Shown: piece by piece, positions 56,801 through 64,000 of the stretch
How positions within the stretch are numbered: position 1 is the stretch's first letter
How the letters are laid out: the number at the start of each line of letters is the position of its first letter
Assembly (NCBI GenBank): GCA_036268875.1
Contig: DATATI010000083.1
Coordinates: 186,001 to 250,000 of the forward strand
Direction: 5' to 3'
DNA: 64,000 nt
From: Polyangia bacterium
GTDB taxonomy: Bacteria; Myxococcota_A; Polyangia; Fen-1088
Program-made: the position numbers and the translations under genes
The notes under the pieces: generated by a model
Database searches by the model: none
The model's input: only the letters and a program-made list of their open reading frames with translations
What the model was told of the DNA's origin: nothing

Positions 56801-58816
56801 GGCGGCCAGGGCTTCGGCGCGCGCTTGCCCCACTTGCCCTTCGGGGAACGCCGGACCGGCCAGCAGCGCCTCCAGGCCGGCCGCCGTTCGATCGCTGTCG
56901 TCGGCGGACAGCGCCTGCCGAAAAAGCGCCGCTGCCCGCCGCCGATCGTCGTCGACGCGCACGGTCCCCACCAACGCCCACGCCGCCTGCGCGCGCAGCG
57001 CCGCCGCCAGCGCCGGATCATCGGCGTCGACCGCGTCGCCAAGCGCGGTCAGTTCGTCGACCATCTCCCGATCGCCTCCGCCGCCCGCCGACGAATGCCC
57101 CGCCTCGATCAAGAATGCCAGGTCGATCAGGCGGGCCAAGGCGCGCACCCGCGCTGGGCCTGGCGGCGCTGTCGCCACCAGGCGGCGCTGGTGGGTCCGC
57201 GCCCGGGCCGGATCGCGAAGTTCGTCGCGGCACAGGACCACCAACGATTCCAGCAGGCCGCGCCGCCGGTCGTCGTCTTTGTTCGACATTTGATCCAGGC
57301 TGGCCAGCTCGGCCTCGAACACACCGGCCAGTTCGCCGCCGCGTCCGGCAGCGCGCAGCTTCTTGGTCAAAGCGACGATCGCCGGGCGATAGCCGGGCGC
57401 CAGGGCCAGCGCCTTGCGCATCAACGATTCGGCGCGATCGCCTTGCTCCAGCGCCCACTCGGCCAGCGCGGCGGCGCGCAGAAACGCTTGCGCGGCGCGC
57501 AGACCCGACAATCGCTCGCCGTCGCCTTCGAAGGCCGCCGCCAGCGTGGCCGCGTCGCCGGTGCGCGCGCGCAGCACGGCCTCGACGGCCGATACCCGCG
57601 GATCGGCCGCCGCCAGGTCGGGATGAACCTGTAACAGGGCCAGCGCGTCCGCCGGGCGCGCCTGTCGCGCCAGCACCTCGGCCTGACGAAGGACGATCTG
57701 CCGGCGCAACGGATTCGGCGCCCCGTCGACGGTCTCCGGGCAAAGATCGAAAACCTGCTCCAGCAGATCGCCGCGGTTCAGGTGATCAGCGATGTCGGCC
57801 ATGGCGATGGCCAGCACCGGGTGCGTGGGGTGCAGGGCCAGCGCTTCGCGAAACGACGCGAAGGCCGCCAGCGGATCGTCCAGCTCGCCGCGAAACAGCC
57901 GGCCCTGTTCGCGCAACAGCGCCGCCACCAGCGCGGGGGGCGGCGGTTCTCCCGGCCCGGTCCGCCGCGCCAGATCGCCCAGCGCCGCCGCCCGCACGCG
58001 CGGATCGCGGGCCCGGGTCAGCGCCTCCAGTTGCTGCAACAAGGCTTCGCCGTCACCGACCGACGGCGAGGTCAGCGCGTCGCCGATGGTGCGCAGGGCG
58101 CGGCCTTCACCATCGTCGGCCGCCGCGCGCTGCGCCCGCGCCAGTGCCGCCGACACCGTCGCCTCCGACGACGACCCGCGCGCCAGCCGAGCCAATCCGT
58201 GCAGCGCCGTCTCGGTCGCCGCCGCGTCGCCGGTGCGCGCAGCCAGCAGCAGCAAGGCCAGCAACGCCGGCGGGTGATCGACGACCACCTCACCGGTTCC
58301 CGATCCGGTGGTCGATCGAGGCGCGGTCAGCGCCGCTCGATAACTGGCGTCGGCGTCGGCGTTGCGGCCCAGGTGATCTTCCAGGACCCGCCCACGTTCG
58401 ACCCACAGATCAGCCTTGTCACCGAGCGGCAACGCCGGGTGCTGCAGCGCCCGATCGAGCAGCGCGACCAGCGCCAGCCAGTCGCCTTGCGCCGCCAGCA
58501 GCCGGCGCAAGGGGCCGAGCGGCGTCACGAACAACGGATCGGCGACGATCGCTTCCTGATAGCAGCGCACCGCTGCCGCCTCGCTGCCCGCCGCCGCCAG
58601 CCGTTCGCCCATGGCGTGCAGCAGCGGCGCCGTGCGGACACCTTCGCGCGGCGGGACCACGCTTTCGCCTCGATAAAGGTCGACGGCCGCCGCTGGCTCG
58701 GCGATCCACGGCGCGGGCTGTGGGCCGTATTCCGACGACAGCACAGCTCGCTCCGTCGAATCGGGAGCGATCACGATCGGCGCCGGGTCATCGCCGTCGG
58801 GGCTTCCTGATGGCAT
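53810..58816 (-). CDS. Giant TPR protein, 1668 aa
   Basis: First gene of the pair, soluble and Ala-rich (roughly 20% or more by eye). TPR-like helices run through most of it, such as RCYQEAIVADPLFVTPLGPLRRL, ALLQVHPDLAAADPRVSAVE and GEALDAYGWVLARDPESVEAI. The last 250 residues carry a domain in register with its neighbour: ALIFDRAALLGG, RFGRALSLLRQRASVLDRL, TADRLGLVIAGDVATAARV and LVRFGLDGAYLEL. The region could be a degenerate enzyme fold; no HExxH or other metal motif is seen. It is transcribed away from the ETF-like genes, about 85 nt off. Confidence 0.75.
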   Translation of the reverse strand: MPSGSPDGDDPAPIVIAPDSTERAVLSSEYGPQPAPWIAEPAAAVDLYRGESVVPPREGVRTAPLLHAMGERLAAAGSEAAAVRCYQEAIVADPLFVTPLGPLRRLLAAQGDWLALVALLDRALQHPALPLGDKADLWVERGRVLEDHLGRNADADASYRAALTAPRSTTGSGTGEVVVDHPPALLALLLLAARTGDAAATETALHGLARLARGSSSEATVSAALARAQRAAADDGEGRALRTIGDALTSPSVGDGEALLQQLEALTRARDPRVRAAALGDLARRTGPGEPPPPALVAALLREQGRLFRGELDDPLAAFASFREALALHPTHPVLAIAMADIADHLNRGDLLEQVFDLCPETVDGAPNPLRRQIVLRQAEVLARQARPADALALLQVHPDLAAADPRVSAVEAVLRARTGDAATLAAAFEGDGERLSGLRAAQAFLRAAALAEWALEQGDRAESLMRKALALAPGYRPAIVALTKKLRAAGRGGELAGVFEAELASLDQMSNKDDDRRRGLLESLVVLCRDELRDPARARTHQRRLVATAPPGPARVRALARLIDLAFLIEAGHSSAGGGGDREMVDELTALGDAVDADDPALAAALRAQAAWALVGTVRVDDDRRRAAALFRQALSADDSDRTAAGLEALLAGPAFPEGQVGQARAEALAAEIAAAEARGAGAVARALRFRLSVACADGGRGDGVLAALQPLRAVGDRLARAFSLDLARAAQRPDWLARLLTEPTPGRSPTMDDSLALAEAIEAQGRWSEAADRYAEAARAAGTPVMDAALGALRCAAAAPAPTVNALVESLAAVAAASADDPALASAARREGQLLAAAAGEGGALAALASSGTAAADAAVEADAADVALGAWMAAVRGNDARAVGDALLALGRASDDRAQIMPALLARAAARARLGGTVDAQRVQMLAWRELPEASALQHGLTDLPALLPPAPSLSGLGAARAARAAAAGGTLGAALDLERAVDAELGGRAGEALDAYGWVLARDPESVEAIEGVRRLAQSAGDALGQARALARLGTLAKGGRAAALFAEGARLYEQAGRVDAALSLYFCVLGERPGDEAATARLTTLLTGALDRPARAADYDRLLGHRLSLLPYEQPARVPLLLERARHRLLHLDREEAVQDFKRILKIVPYHEEALGELAALAIAESSPADAVGLLERYLAVARDPDRAAQARLDLAAAYETLHEPARAVEILGYAAAASVADARPRERLVDLLLRVSDWRGALAALRAWDQATTVPQEKAKLYIRIGTLLRDHALDQSGAAQSFRLAADLDPLGEGARLLVALYESLGDAPGRWRAIAREIADLRQALAARPLDVARLHRLREFLQRDGAGNDAAAPVEQTLALLGEIAEPLAAPPPRRRLGAGLSASAFWDRLALPQAAGFFTEIWLLIADAVAEMHRPDAAALAGLGLSRANRLAPANEPRLHWVEATAAALGIEGLSFYAASPPASSSGPSPSADGDTRVACVELPEPALIFDRAALLGGASARFRFGRALSLLRQRASVLDRLPTDGLRYIFLAAGALAGAPPPTDADAAALAPVVKGLGKALARKDRKTLALQASRFAFEATDVEAWRRAVLGTADRLGLVIAGDVATAARVVAAGPGGVVDAAWLQTSEAAIDLVRFGLDGAYLELRAEAGTAGSEQ

Positions 58817-58903
58817 TCCGCTAGGGGAGATTGCGATCCGAGGATCACCCTGTCAAATGCCGCGTCCAAACGGTGATGCGCTGCCAGGCCCTTCGCCGTT
58901 GCG

Positions 58904-59956
58904 ATGGGCCATGATAGAAACCGCCATCTGCCTCCGCTGATACCTTCCGCGAGGATCGTTCTGCCGAACCTTTTCGTCTATATCGACCTGCGCGAGGGTG
59001 CCCCCACGCCACCGTCGCTGTTCGCCCTGTCCGAGGCGCGCCGCGTAGCCCGGCACGCTGGCGCTACAGTATTTGCCGTGCTGCTGTGCGAGGCGCTGTC
59101 CCCGGAGACGCTGGCCGCGGTGGCGTCGCGCCTTGGTCGAGCGGGCGCAGACAAGGTGCTGCTGGGCGAGGCGGCGGGCTTCGGCGCGCCGGCGCTGGAC
59201 GCCACCCACGGTCCGGCCTTGCATGCCATCGCCGAGCGCATCGCCCCCCTCATCGTGGTGTTCCCGACCGGCGGCCCGGGACCCGAGCTGGCAGCGCCGC
59301 TGGCCATGCGGTTGTCGGGCGTCTTTGGCGGCTGCAGCGATCTTTTGCTGTGCGCGGACGAAGGCCCGATGCCCGACGGCACCGGCCGGGTGGTGTTGCG
59401 ACGGTGGCGCGGCACGCACGCCGGCTGCCGCCATCTGGATCCGGTGGAGATCGAACGGCCGGTGGTGGCCATCCTGGGCGCCTGCGGGGCCGCCGTCGAA
59501 AGCGGCGACGGCGAGGTCGAGGTGGAGATCGTCAGCTGCACGCCGCCCAATCAATCCGCTGTCATCGAGCTTTCGTCCGAGCCCGATCCATTCGCCGCGC
59601 TGGAGCTGTCCCGGACGCTGGTGATCGTGTCGCCCGATGCGCCACCGGGCACACTGGACGCCCTGGCGGCGGCGGCCACGCCAGAGCTGGCGGTGGTCGA
59701 CGCGCGGACAGTGCGGCCGGCGGCGCTGGCCCATGCCGCGCCGCAGATGTTGCTGTTCGTGGGCGCCGAGGTGGCCTGGACGTTCGGCTCGCCGGGAATG
59801 CACGTGGGCGCCGTGACCGCCAAGGCGCAGGCGCCGGGCGCTGCGGTGGACGCGATCTGGATGACTGGCGGCGACCGCGGCGCGGACGTGGGCAAGGAGC
59901 TGGCGGCGGCACTGAGCGCGGCCGCCAGCACCAGCGCGGAACGGGCGTCGTCTTGA
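58904..59956 (+). CDS. Divergent electron-transfer flavoprotein alpha-like subunit
   Basis: A 350-aa frame from ATG at 58904; the first 22 or so codons may not be coding, as the conserved body begins near LPNLFVYIDLREG. The N-terminal half has the ETF adenine-nucleotide hydrolase-like fold (ALSEARRVARHAGATVFAVLLC, PLIVVFPTGGPGPELAAPLAMRLSGVFGGCSDLLL). The C-terminal region corresponds to the FAD domain of ETF-alpha, but the usual GISGAIQH-type motif is replaced by VGAEVAWTFGSPGM. FAD binding is thus uncertain. It is followed, with a 4-nt overlap, by a beta-like gene, the reverse of the common etfB-etfA order. No ETF dehydrogenase is nearby. Confidence 0.55.
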   Translation: MGHDRNRHLPPLIPSARIVLPNLFVYIDLREGAPTPPSLFALSEARRVARHAGATVFAVLLCEALSPETLAAVASRLGRAGADKVLLGEAAGFGAPALDATHGPALHAIAERIAPLIVVFPTGGPGPELAAPLAMRLSGVFGGCSDLLLCADEGPMPDGTGRVVLRRWRGTHAGCRHLDPVEIERPVVAILGACGAAVESGDGEVEVEIVSCTPPNQSAVIELSSEPDPFAALELSRTLVIVSPDAPPGTLDALAAAATPELAVVDARTVRPAALAHAAPQMLLFVGAEVAWTFGSPGMHVGAVTAKAQAPGAAVDAIWMTGGDRGADVGKELAAALSAAASTSAERASS

Positions 59957-60642
59957 GGATCATCGTTTGCCTGCGCTCGGGCCTGCTGGAGATCGACAAC
60001 CGCCGCTGCAACGATCCGCCGCTGGCGATGGCCCTGCCGCTCGGCGACGCGCACGAGATCATCGCCCTTTTGCCCGACACCGCCGGCCACGTCGATTCGC
60101 TGCACCGGGCCTTGGCCGCGGGCGCGACGCGCGCCGTGCGCTTGATTGACGACCAGATGAGCACGACCGACTATCACGGGCTTGGTCAGCTGCTGGCCAG
60201 CGCCGTGCGCGCGCTGGGTGGCGATCTGGTGCTGCTGGGTTCGCCGTTCGATGACGAGGGCCTGGGCGCCATGTCCGCCGCGCTGGCCAAGCACCTCGGC
60301 GTGGTGCACGTCGCCCGCGTCGAGGCGATGGCCGCCGGCACGACCGCCGGCGCGGTCGAGGTCACCGTGCGCGGCGGCGGCCGCAAGCGACTCCTGCGCG
60401 TGGCCGCGCCCGCCGTGCTGTCGGCGGTCGCCCCGCCGACCACCGACGTCGCCCTCCCCACCCGTGCCAGCGACGCGCCGCCGACGCCGGCGATCGAAAC
60501 CCTGTCGCTGTCCGATCCCGAAGCTACCGTGGTTCGCCGCCGCACCGAACACCTGGGTCGTCCGGAGATCGCCTCGCGCCAAACCCAGATCGCCGATTCA
60601 GCGGCGGAGCTGATCGAGATCTTGACCAAGCGGCCGGCTTAG
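59953..60642 (+). CDS. Electron-transfer flavoprotein beta-like subunit
   Basis: A 229-aa protein starting with TTG at 59953, overlapping the alpha-like stop (TTGA). It has the EtfB layout: RIIVCLRSGLLEID at the N-terminus, IALLPDTAGHVDSLHRALAAGATRAVRLIDDQ in the middle, and LLASAVRALGGDLVLLGSPFDDEGLGAMSAALAKHLGV for the AMP-binding region. The consensus VKQVPD is replaced by LRSGLL and the C-terminal part is shorter than usual. Open frame further upstream (from 59086) is shadow. With its partner it may carry electrons from an unknown dehydrogenase, or have lost redox function. Confidence 0.6.
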   Translation: MRIIVCLRSGLLEIDNRRCNDPPLAMALPLGDAHEIIALLPDTAGHVDSLHRALAAGATRAVRLIDDQMSTTDYHGLGQLLASAVRALGGDLVLLGSPFDDEGLGAMSAALAKHLGVVHVARVEAMAAGTTAGAVEVTVRGGGRKRLLRVAAPAVLSAVAPPTTDVALPTRASDAPPTPAIETLSLSDPEATVVRRRTEHLGRPEIASRQTQIADSAAELIEILTKRPA

Positions 60643-62000
60643 CCGAGCTCGCGGATCAGCTGTTCCAGCCGGGCGCGTTCGTTCAGCGACGGATCGTCCA
60701 GCACGCGCTCCAGCAGTTTTTCCAGCACCACGCCGATCTGGCGCCCGGGTCCGATGCCAAGGACGCGCATGACGTCCTGGCCGTTGACGACCAGGTCGGT
60801 GATCTTCAGCGCGGCGTCGGCGGCCGCCACTTCGCCGACGCGTCGGCGCAGCTCGCCGATCTCGATCGCCGGATCCTCGTCGAAGCCGCGGCCGGCGATG
60901 TCGCCCTCGCGCAAAGCGAACAGATCGTCGACGCCGCCCGGCCCCACCCGGCGCACGAAGCGGCGCACAGTGCCGTCGGTCCAATCCGGCGTGTAGAAGA
61001 ACATGTGGTTGGCGACGATGGCCACCACCCGCTCGCGCTCGCTGGTCGACAATTTCAGGCGGCGGCAGATGGCGTCGGCCATCTCGGCGCCCACGTATTC
61101 GTGCTTGAAGAAGCTGAACTCGCCGGGCGCGCCCTCTCGCGGCTGGCGCGCGCGCGGCTTGCCCACGTCGTGTAGCAGCGCGCCCAGGCGCACGATGGCG
61201 TCGGCGCGCGTGTGGTCCACGACCGACAGCGTGTGGTGGTAGACGTCGAACTTGTGAAAGCGGTTCTGCACCACACCCACGCCCTCCAGAAGCTCGGGCA
61301 CCACCTCGCCCAGCAATCCAGAGGTGCGCATCAGCTCCAACCCTCGCGATGGGAGCGGCGCGCCCAGCAGCTTCAAAAGCTCGTCGCGCAGGCGTTCGGC
61401 CGAGACCTTGCGGACCACCTCCAAGGTCAGCGGGATGGCGTCCAGCGTGGGCAGATCGATGTCGAAGCCCAGCTGCGCAGCCTGGCGGACGGCGCGCATC
61501 GGACGCAGCCCGTCCTCGCGAAAGCGGGCCAGCGGATCGCCCACCGCGCGCACCAGCTTGCGGCCAAGATCGCCCTGCCCGTCGAACGGATCGCTGAGCT
61601 GTCCGCTGACCGGATCGAAGCCGACGGCGTTCATGGTGAAGTCGCGACGGGCCAGATCGTCCGCCAGCGACGACACGAACGTCACCGACGACGGCCGCCG
61701 CCCGTCGACGTAGGCGCCCTCGCCTCGGAAAGTGGTGACCTCGACCGGCCGGCGCGGCGAGGCGTCGGTCAGCACGGTGACCGTGCCGTGTTGCAGGCCG
61801 GTGGGGATGGCGAAGCCGTGGCCGAACAGGGCCAGCACCGCTTCCGGCGGCGCGCTGGTGGCGACGTCGAAGTCGGCCGGCGGCCGGCCCAGCAGCAGAT
61901 CGCGCACGCCGCCGCCCACCAGGTGCGCCTGATGACCGGCCGCCACCAGGCGGCGGCACAGCGCCAGCACGTCAGCGGGAATTTGCCCTGGATCAATCAT
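60639..62000 (-). CDS. cca: CCA tRNA nucleotidyltransferase / poly(A) polymerase family with HD domain
   Basis: A 453-aa class II nucleotidyltransferase. The head domain has HLVGGGVRDLLLGRPPADFDVATSA, with the catalytic DxD. RRDFTMNAVGFDP, DGQGDLGRKLVRAVGDPLARFREDGLRPMRAVR and RVSAERLRDELLKLL follow. The C-terminal half holds an HD phosphohydrolase domain, YHHTLSVVDHTRADAIVRLGALLHDVGKPRA, as in long bacterial CCA enzymes. It adds or repairs tRNA 3' CCA ends; poly(A) polymerase is an alternative that cannot be ruled out. It precedes rnc by 13 nt downstream of it in the operon, and its stop overlaps the convergent ETF gene. Confidence 0.88.
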   Translation of the reverse strand: MIDPGQIPADVLALCRRLVAAGHQAHLVGGGVRDLLLGRPPADFDVATSAPPEAVLALFGHGFAIPTGLQHGTVTVLTDASPRRPVEVTTFRGEGAYVDGRRPSSVTFVSSLADDLARRDFTMNAVGFDPVSGQLSDPFDGQGDLGRKLVRAVGDPLARFREDGLRPMRAVRQAAQLGFDIDLPTLDAIPLTLEVVRKVSAERLRDELLKLLGAPLPSRGLELMRTSGLLGEVVPELLEGVGVVQNRFHKFDVYHHTLSVVDHTRADAIVRLGALLHDVGKPRARQPREGAPGEFSFFKHEYVGAEMADAICRRLKLSTSERERVVAIVANHMFFYTPDWTDGTVRRFVRRVGPGGVDDLFALREGDIAGRGFDEDPAIEIGELRRRVGEVAAADAALKITDLVVNGQDVMRVLGIGPGRQIGVVLEKLLERVLDDPSLNERARLEQLIRELG

Positions 62001-62013
62001 CGTTGGCGCGGCG

Positions 62014-62727
62014 CTAGTCGCTGCCGCCGTCCAGCGCCGTCAGTGCCAAGGCGGCCGCGCTTTGCTCCGCCTCTTTCTTCGAACGGCCGCCGGCCCGACC
62101 ATACTCGCGCCCGTCGAGAAAGATGGCCACCTGAAAGCGCTTGTCGTGATCAGGCCCGTCCTCACCGACCACTTGATACTGGGGCGTGGCCTGCAGCAAC
62201 GCCTGCGACCGTTCCTGCAAGCGCGACTTGTAATCGGCGCGCGCGTTCTTCTCCGCTTCCTCGAGCGCCCGTCCGAACAGACGTTCGGCCACTCCGTGCG
62301 CAGCGGCGAATCCGCCGTCCAGATAGACCGCGCCGATCATCGCCTCCAAGGCATCCGACAGGATCGACGGCTTGCGGCGCCCGCCCGCCAGATCTTCGCC
62401 GCGACCGAGAAAGATCCACTGTCCGAGGCCCATCTCGTCGGCGGCCTTGGCCAGGGCGGCCTCGCTGACCACGGCGGCCCGGGTCTTGGACAGCTCGCCC
62501 TCCGAACGCAACGGAAACCGTTTCATCAGAAGATCGCTCACCACCAAAGCCAGCACGGCGTCGCCGAGAAATTCCAGCCGTTCGTTGTCGGTGCGCCCAG
62601 GCTCGTGCTTTTCGTTCAGCCAGGATTTGTGGGTCAACGCCGATTCGCACAGCGCCCGATCGACGAACCGATAGCCAAGCTGGCGCTCCAGCGCGGCGTA
62701 CCCGTGGTCATCGGACGGCAAGTCCAT
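62014..62727 (-). CDS. rnc: Ribonuclease III
   Basis: A 237-aa double-strand RNA endonuclease. The signature is NERLEFLGDAVLALVVSDLL, and the second metal site includes ILSDALEAMIGAVYLDGG. The C-terminal dsRNA-binding domain has DYKSRLQERSQALLQATPQY and GGRSKKEAEQSAAALALTAL. ATG at 62727 is the standard start; an open frame running upstream to 63102 is a shadow of the MnmA frame. It processes rRNA and other structured RNAs. It lies 58 nt after the desulfurase-MnmA gene and just before cca, a group of RNA-processing genes. Confidence 0.97.
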   Translation of the reverse strand: MDLPSDDHGYAALERQLGYRFVDRALCESALTHKSWLNEKHEPGRTDNERLEFLGDAVLALVVSDLLMKRFPLRSEGELSKTRAAVVSEAALAKAADEMGLGQWIFLGRGEDLAGGRRKPSILSDALEAMIGAVYLDGGFAAAHGVAERLFGRALEEAEKNARADYKSRLQERSQALLQATPQYQVVGEDGPDHDKRFQVAIFLDGREYGRAGGRSKKEAEQSAAALALTALDGGSD

Positions 62728-62785
62728 CGATCTATTTGTACCACCGCCCGCTGACGACAGCGCGGGGCGATGACGCCGCGATCGA

Positions 62786-64000
62786 TCAGCGCGGGTCTTC
62801 GATCCAGCCGCCGCCCAGCACGCGATCGCCGTCGTAGAAGACCGCGGCCTGTCCCGGTGCCACGCCGATGGCGGGCGCGTCCAGCAGGACGGTGACGGCA
62901 GCGGGCGCGTCGGCGGCGGGCGAGATCCAGGCCGGGGCGGCGGCGGCGTGGTGGCGGATCTGCACCTCGCAGCGACGGCGGGCGACGGTGGTGGCGGCGG
63001 CGTCCAGCCAGCGCACGTCGGCGACCTGCAGGCCCTGGCGGCCCAGGCTTTCGCGCGGACCGACGACGACGTCGCCCGTCGACGGCTCGACCCGCAGGAC
63101 AAAGCGGCGGTTGCCGTCGACGCCGGGCAAGCCCTTGCGCTGACCGACGGTGAACCGGTGCGTGCCGTCGTGGGCGCCGAGGCGCGCGCCGCTTTCGTCG
63201 CGGATGACGCCGGCCGGGCCGGCGCCGCCGCGGGCTTCGACGAACGCCTTGTGGTCGCCGTCGGCGATGAAACAGATCTGCTGCGAATCAGGCTTGTCGG
63301 CGTTGGGCAAGCCGGCGCGCCGGGCCACCGCGCGCACCTCGGCCTTGGTCATGGCTCCCAGCGGAAAGCGCACCCGGGCGAAGATCTCGGGACGCACGCC
63401 GAACAGAAAGTACGACTGGTCTTTCTGGCGATCGACGGCGCGCAAAAGATACGGCGCGGTTGGTCCGTCGTCTCCGATCACCAGCCGCGCGTAGTGCCCG
63501 GTGGCCAGCGCGGCCGCGCCCACGGATTCGGCGAAGGCCAGCAGCGGCCCGAATTTCAGGCGTTCATTGCAGCGCACGCACGGGTTGGGCGTGCGGCCGA
63601 TGCGATGCTGGTCCACGAAGTCGTCGATCACCGCGCGCCGGAAGGCCTGCGTCTCGTCGAGCACATAGTGCGGGAAGCCCAGCGCGGCGGCGGTGGCGCG
63701 GGCGTCGGCGATGTCGCGCGGGCTGCAGCAGCGCCCGCCCACGCTGGCCGACGTACCGGAGGCGTCGTACAGCTTCAGCGTCACGCCCACCACCTCGACG
63801 CCCGATTCGACCAGCAGCGCCGCCGCCGTCGACGAATCCACGCCGCCCGACATCGCCACCACCACCCGTTCGCGCCCGGCGCCGGTGATGCGCGGCGCCG
63901 ATGCATCCGCGTCGCCGCGCAGCCGGGCAACAATCCCCGGCAAGCAACCGAGCAAGCGATCGATGTCGGCCTCAGTCGTCGTCCGACCGAGGCTGATGCG
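62786..64000 (-). CDS. mnmA: Cysteine desulfurase-MnmA fusion (5' part outside window)
   Basis: The frame is open from the right edge. Its first 28 residues, RISLGRTTTEADIDRLLGCL..., are the C-terminal end of a NifS/IscS cysteine desulfurase (family pattern RFSLGRxTTExEID). After a short linker of about 20 residues the sequence enters MnmA: PP-loop VVVAMSGGVDSSTAA, NPCVRCNERLKFG with the catalytic cysteine, ALATGHYARL, SQQICFIADGDH with the second cysteine, and FTVGQRKGLPG. MnmA adds sulfur to U34 of tRNAs, and a desulfurase supplies that sulfur. No stop separates the two parts, and only TTG or GTG could start MnmA alone. Confidence 0.85.
   Translation of the reverse strand, partial: RISLGRTTTEADIDRLLGCLPGIVARLRGDADASAPRITGAGRERVVVAMSGGVDSSTAAALLVESGVEVVGVTLKLYDASGTSASVGGRCCSPRDIADARATAAALGFPHYVLDETQAFRRAVIDDFVDQHRIGRTPNPCVRCNERLKFGPLLAFAESVGAAALATGHYARLVIGDDGPTAPYLLRAVDRQKDQSYFLFGVRPEIFARVRFPLGAMTKAEVRAVARRAGLPNADKPDSQQICFIADGDHKAFVEARGGAGPAGVIRDESGARLGAHDGTHRFTVGQRKGLPGVDGNRRFVLRVEPSTGDVVVGPRESLGRQGLQVADVRWLDAAATTVARRRCEVQIRHHAAAAPAWISPAADAPAAVTVLLDAPAIGVAPGQAAVFYDGDRVLGGGWIEDPR

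Noticed and set aside
54764-57634. A 956-codon open frame antisense to the first giant TPR gene
   Set aside because: Composition (Arg/Gln/Gly/His) is that of a GC-rich shadow; the minus strand has coherent TPR-like repeats and translational coupling to its neighbour.

Overview
High-GC chromosomal DNA, densely coding, with no mobile element, CRISPR array, tRNA or rRNA that I could recognise. The gene content points to a myxobacterium-like member of the Myxococcota (formerly Deltaproteobacteria). The signs are a membrane-anchored Ser/Thr kinase beside two giant TPR proteins, Gly/Ser-rich and Pro/Ala-rich lipoproteins, an ECF sigma factor paired with a FecR/TPR protein, PrkA, and many start/stop overlaps. 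This placement is inferred from gene content, not from a marker-gene tree.

Layout. 1-5.4 kb (minus strand): a pyrimidine operon, outer-membrane protein - pyrR - pyrB - pyrC - carA - hypothetical, with a second promoter candidate before pyrC. 5.4-9.7 kb (plus): a CinA-N/MoCF protein, hisS and a large polytopic membrane protein. 9.7-15.8 kb: a surface-glycan module (GT2 glycosyltransferase, two SAM methyltransferases, a second polytopic membrane protein, a heptose-7-phosphate kinase). 15.8-22.5 kb (minus): an apparent eight-gene operon headed by a diadenylate cyclase, then a TPR/beta-barrel protein, then GDP-heptose-type genes (nucleotidyltransferase, GmhB phosphatase, transaldolase, GmhA isomerase, epimerase) and a discoidin-domain protein. 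22.5-29.6 kb: anchored serine protease, PrkA, MlaC-like protein, aspartic-protease-like lipoprotein and a polyproline envelope protein. 29.6-34 kb (minus): aromatic amino-acid operon pheA-tyrA-lipoprotein-aroA. 34-37.5 kb: redox genes (short DsbD, glutaredoxin-like, GST-like) and an outer-membrane protein. 37.5-37.95 kb: a gene-free stretch packed with palindromes. 38-45.2 kb: DEAD-box helicase and an ECF sigma/FecR module. 45.2-48.9 kb: RlmN-family enzyme, M19 dipeptidase, Ser/Thr kinase. 49-58.8 kb: two tandem paralogous TPR giants (1615 and 1668 aa). 58.9-64 kb: ETF-like pair, CCA/poly(A) polymerase-family enzyme, RNase III, and a protein that joins the C-terminus of a cysteine desulfurase in frame to MnmA.

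Best leads: (1) the cysteine desulfurase-MnmA fusion running off the right edge; (2) a PheA whose prephenate dehydratase domain has lost the residues normally held to be catalytic; (3) a c-di-AMP synthase of apparent DacZ-like architecture heading a heptose-glycan operon; (4) the co-transcribed TPR giants sharing a C-terminal module; (5) a divergent ETF pair; (6) a REP-like palindrome cluster; (7) repeated -10-like hexamers placed 6-9 nt before start codons, suggesting leaderless or very short-leader transcripts.
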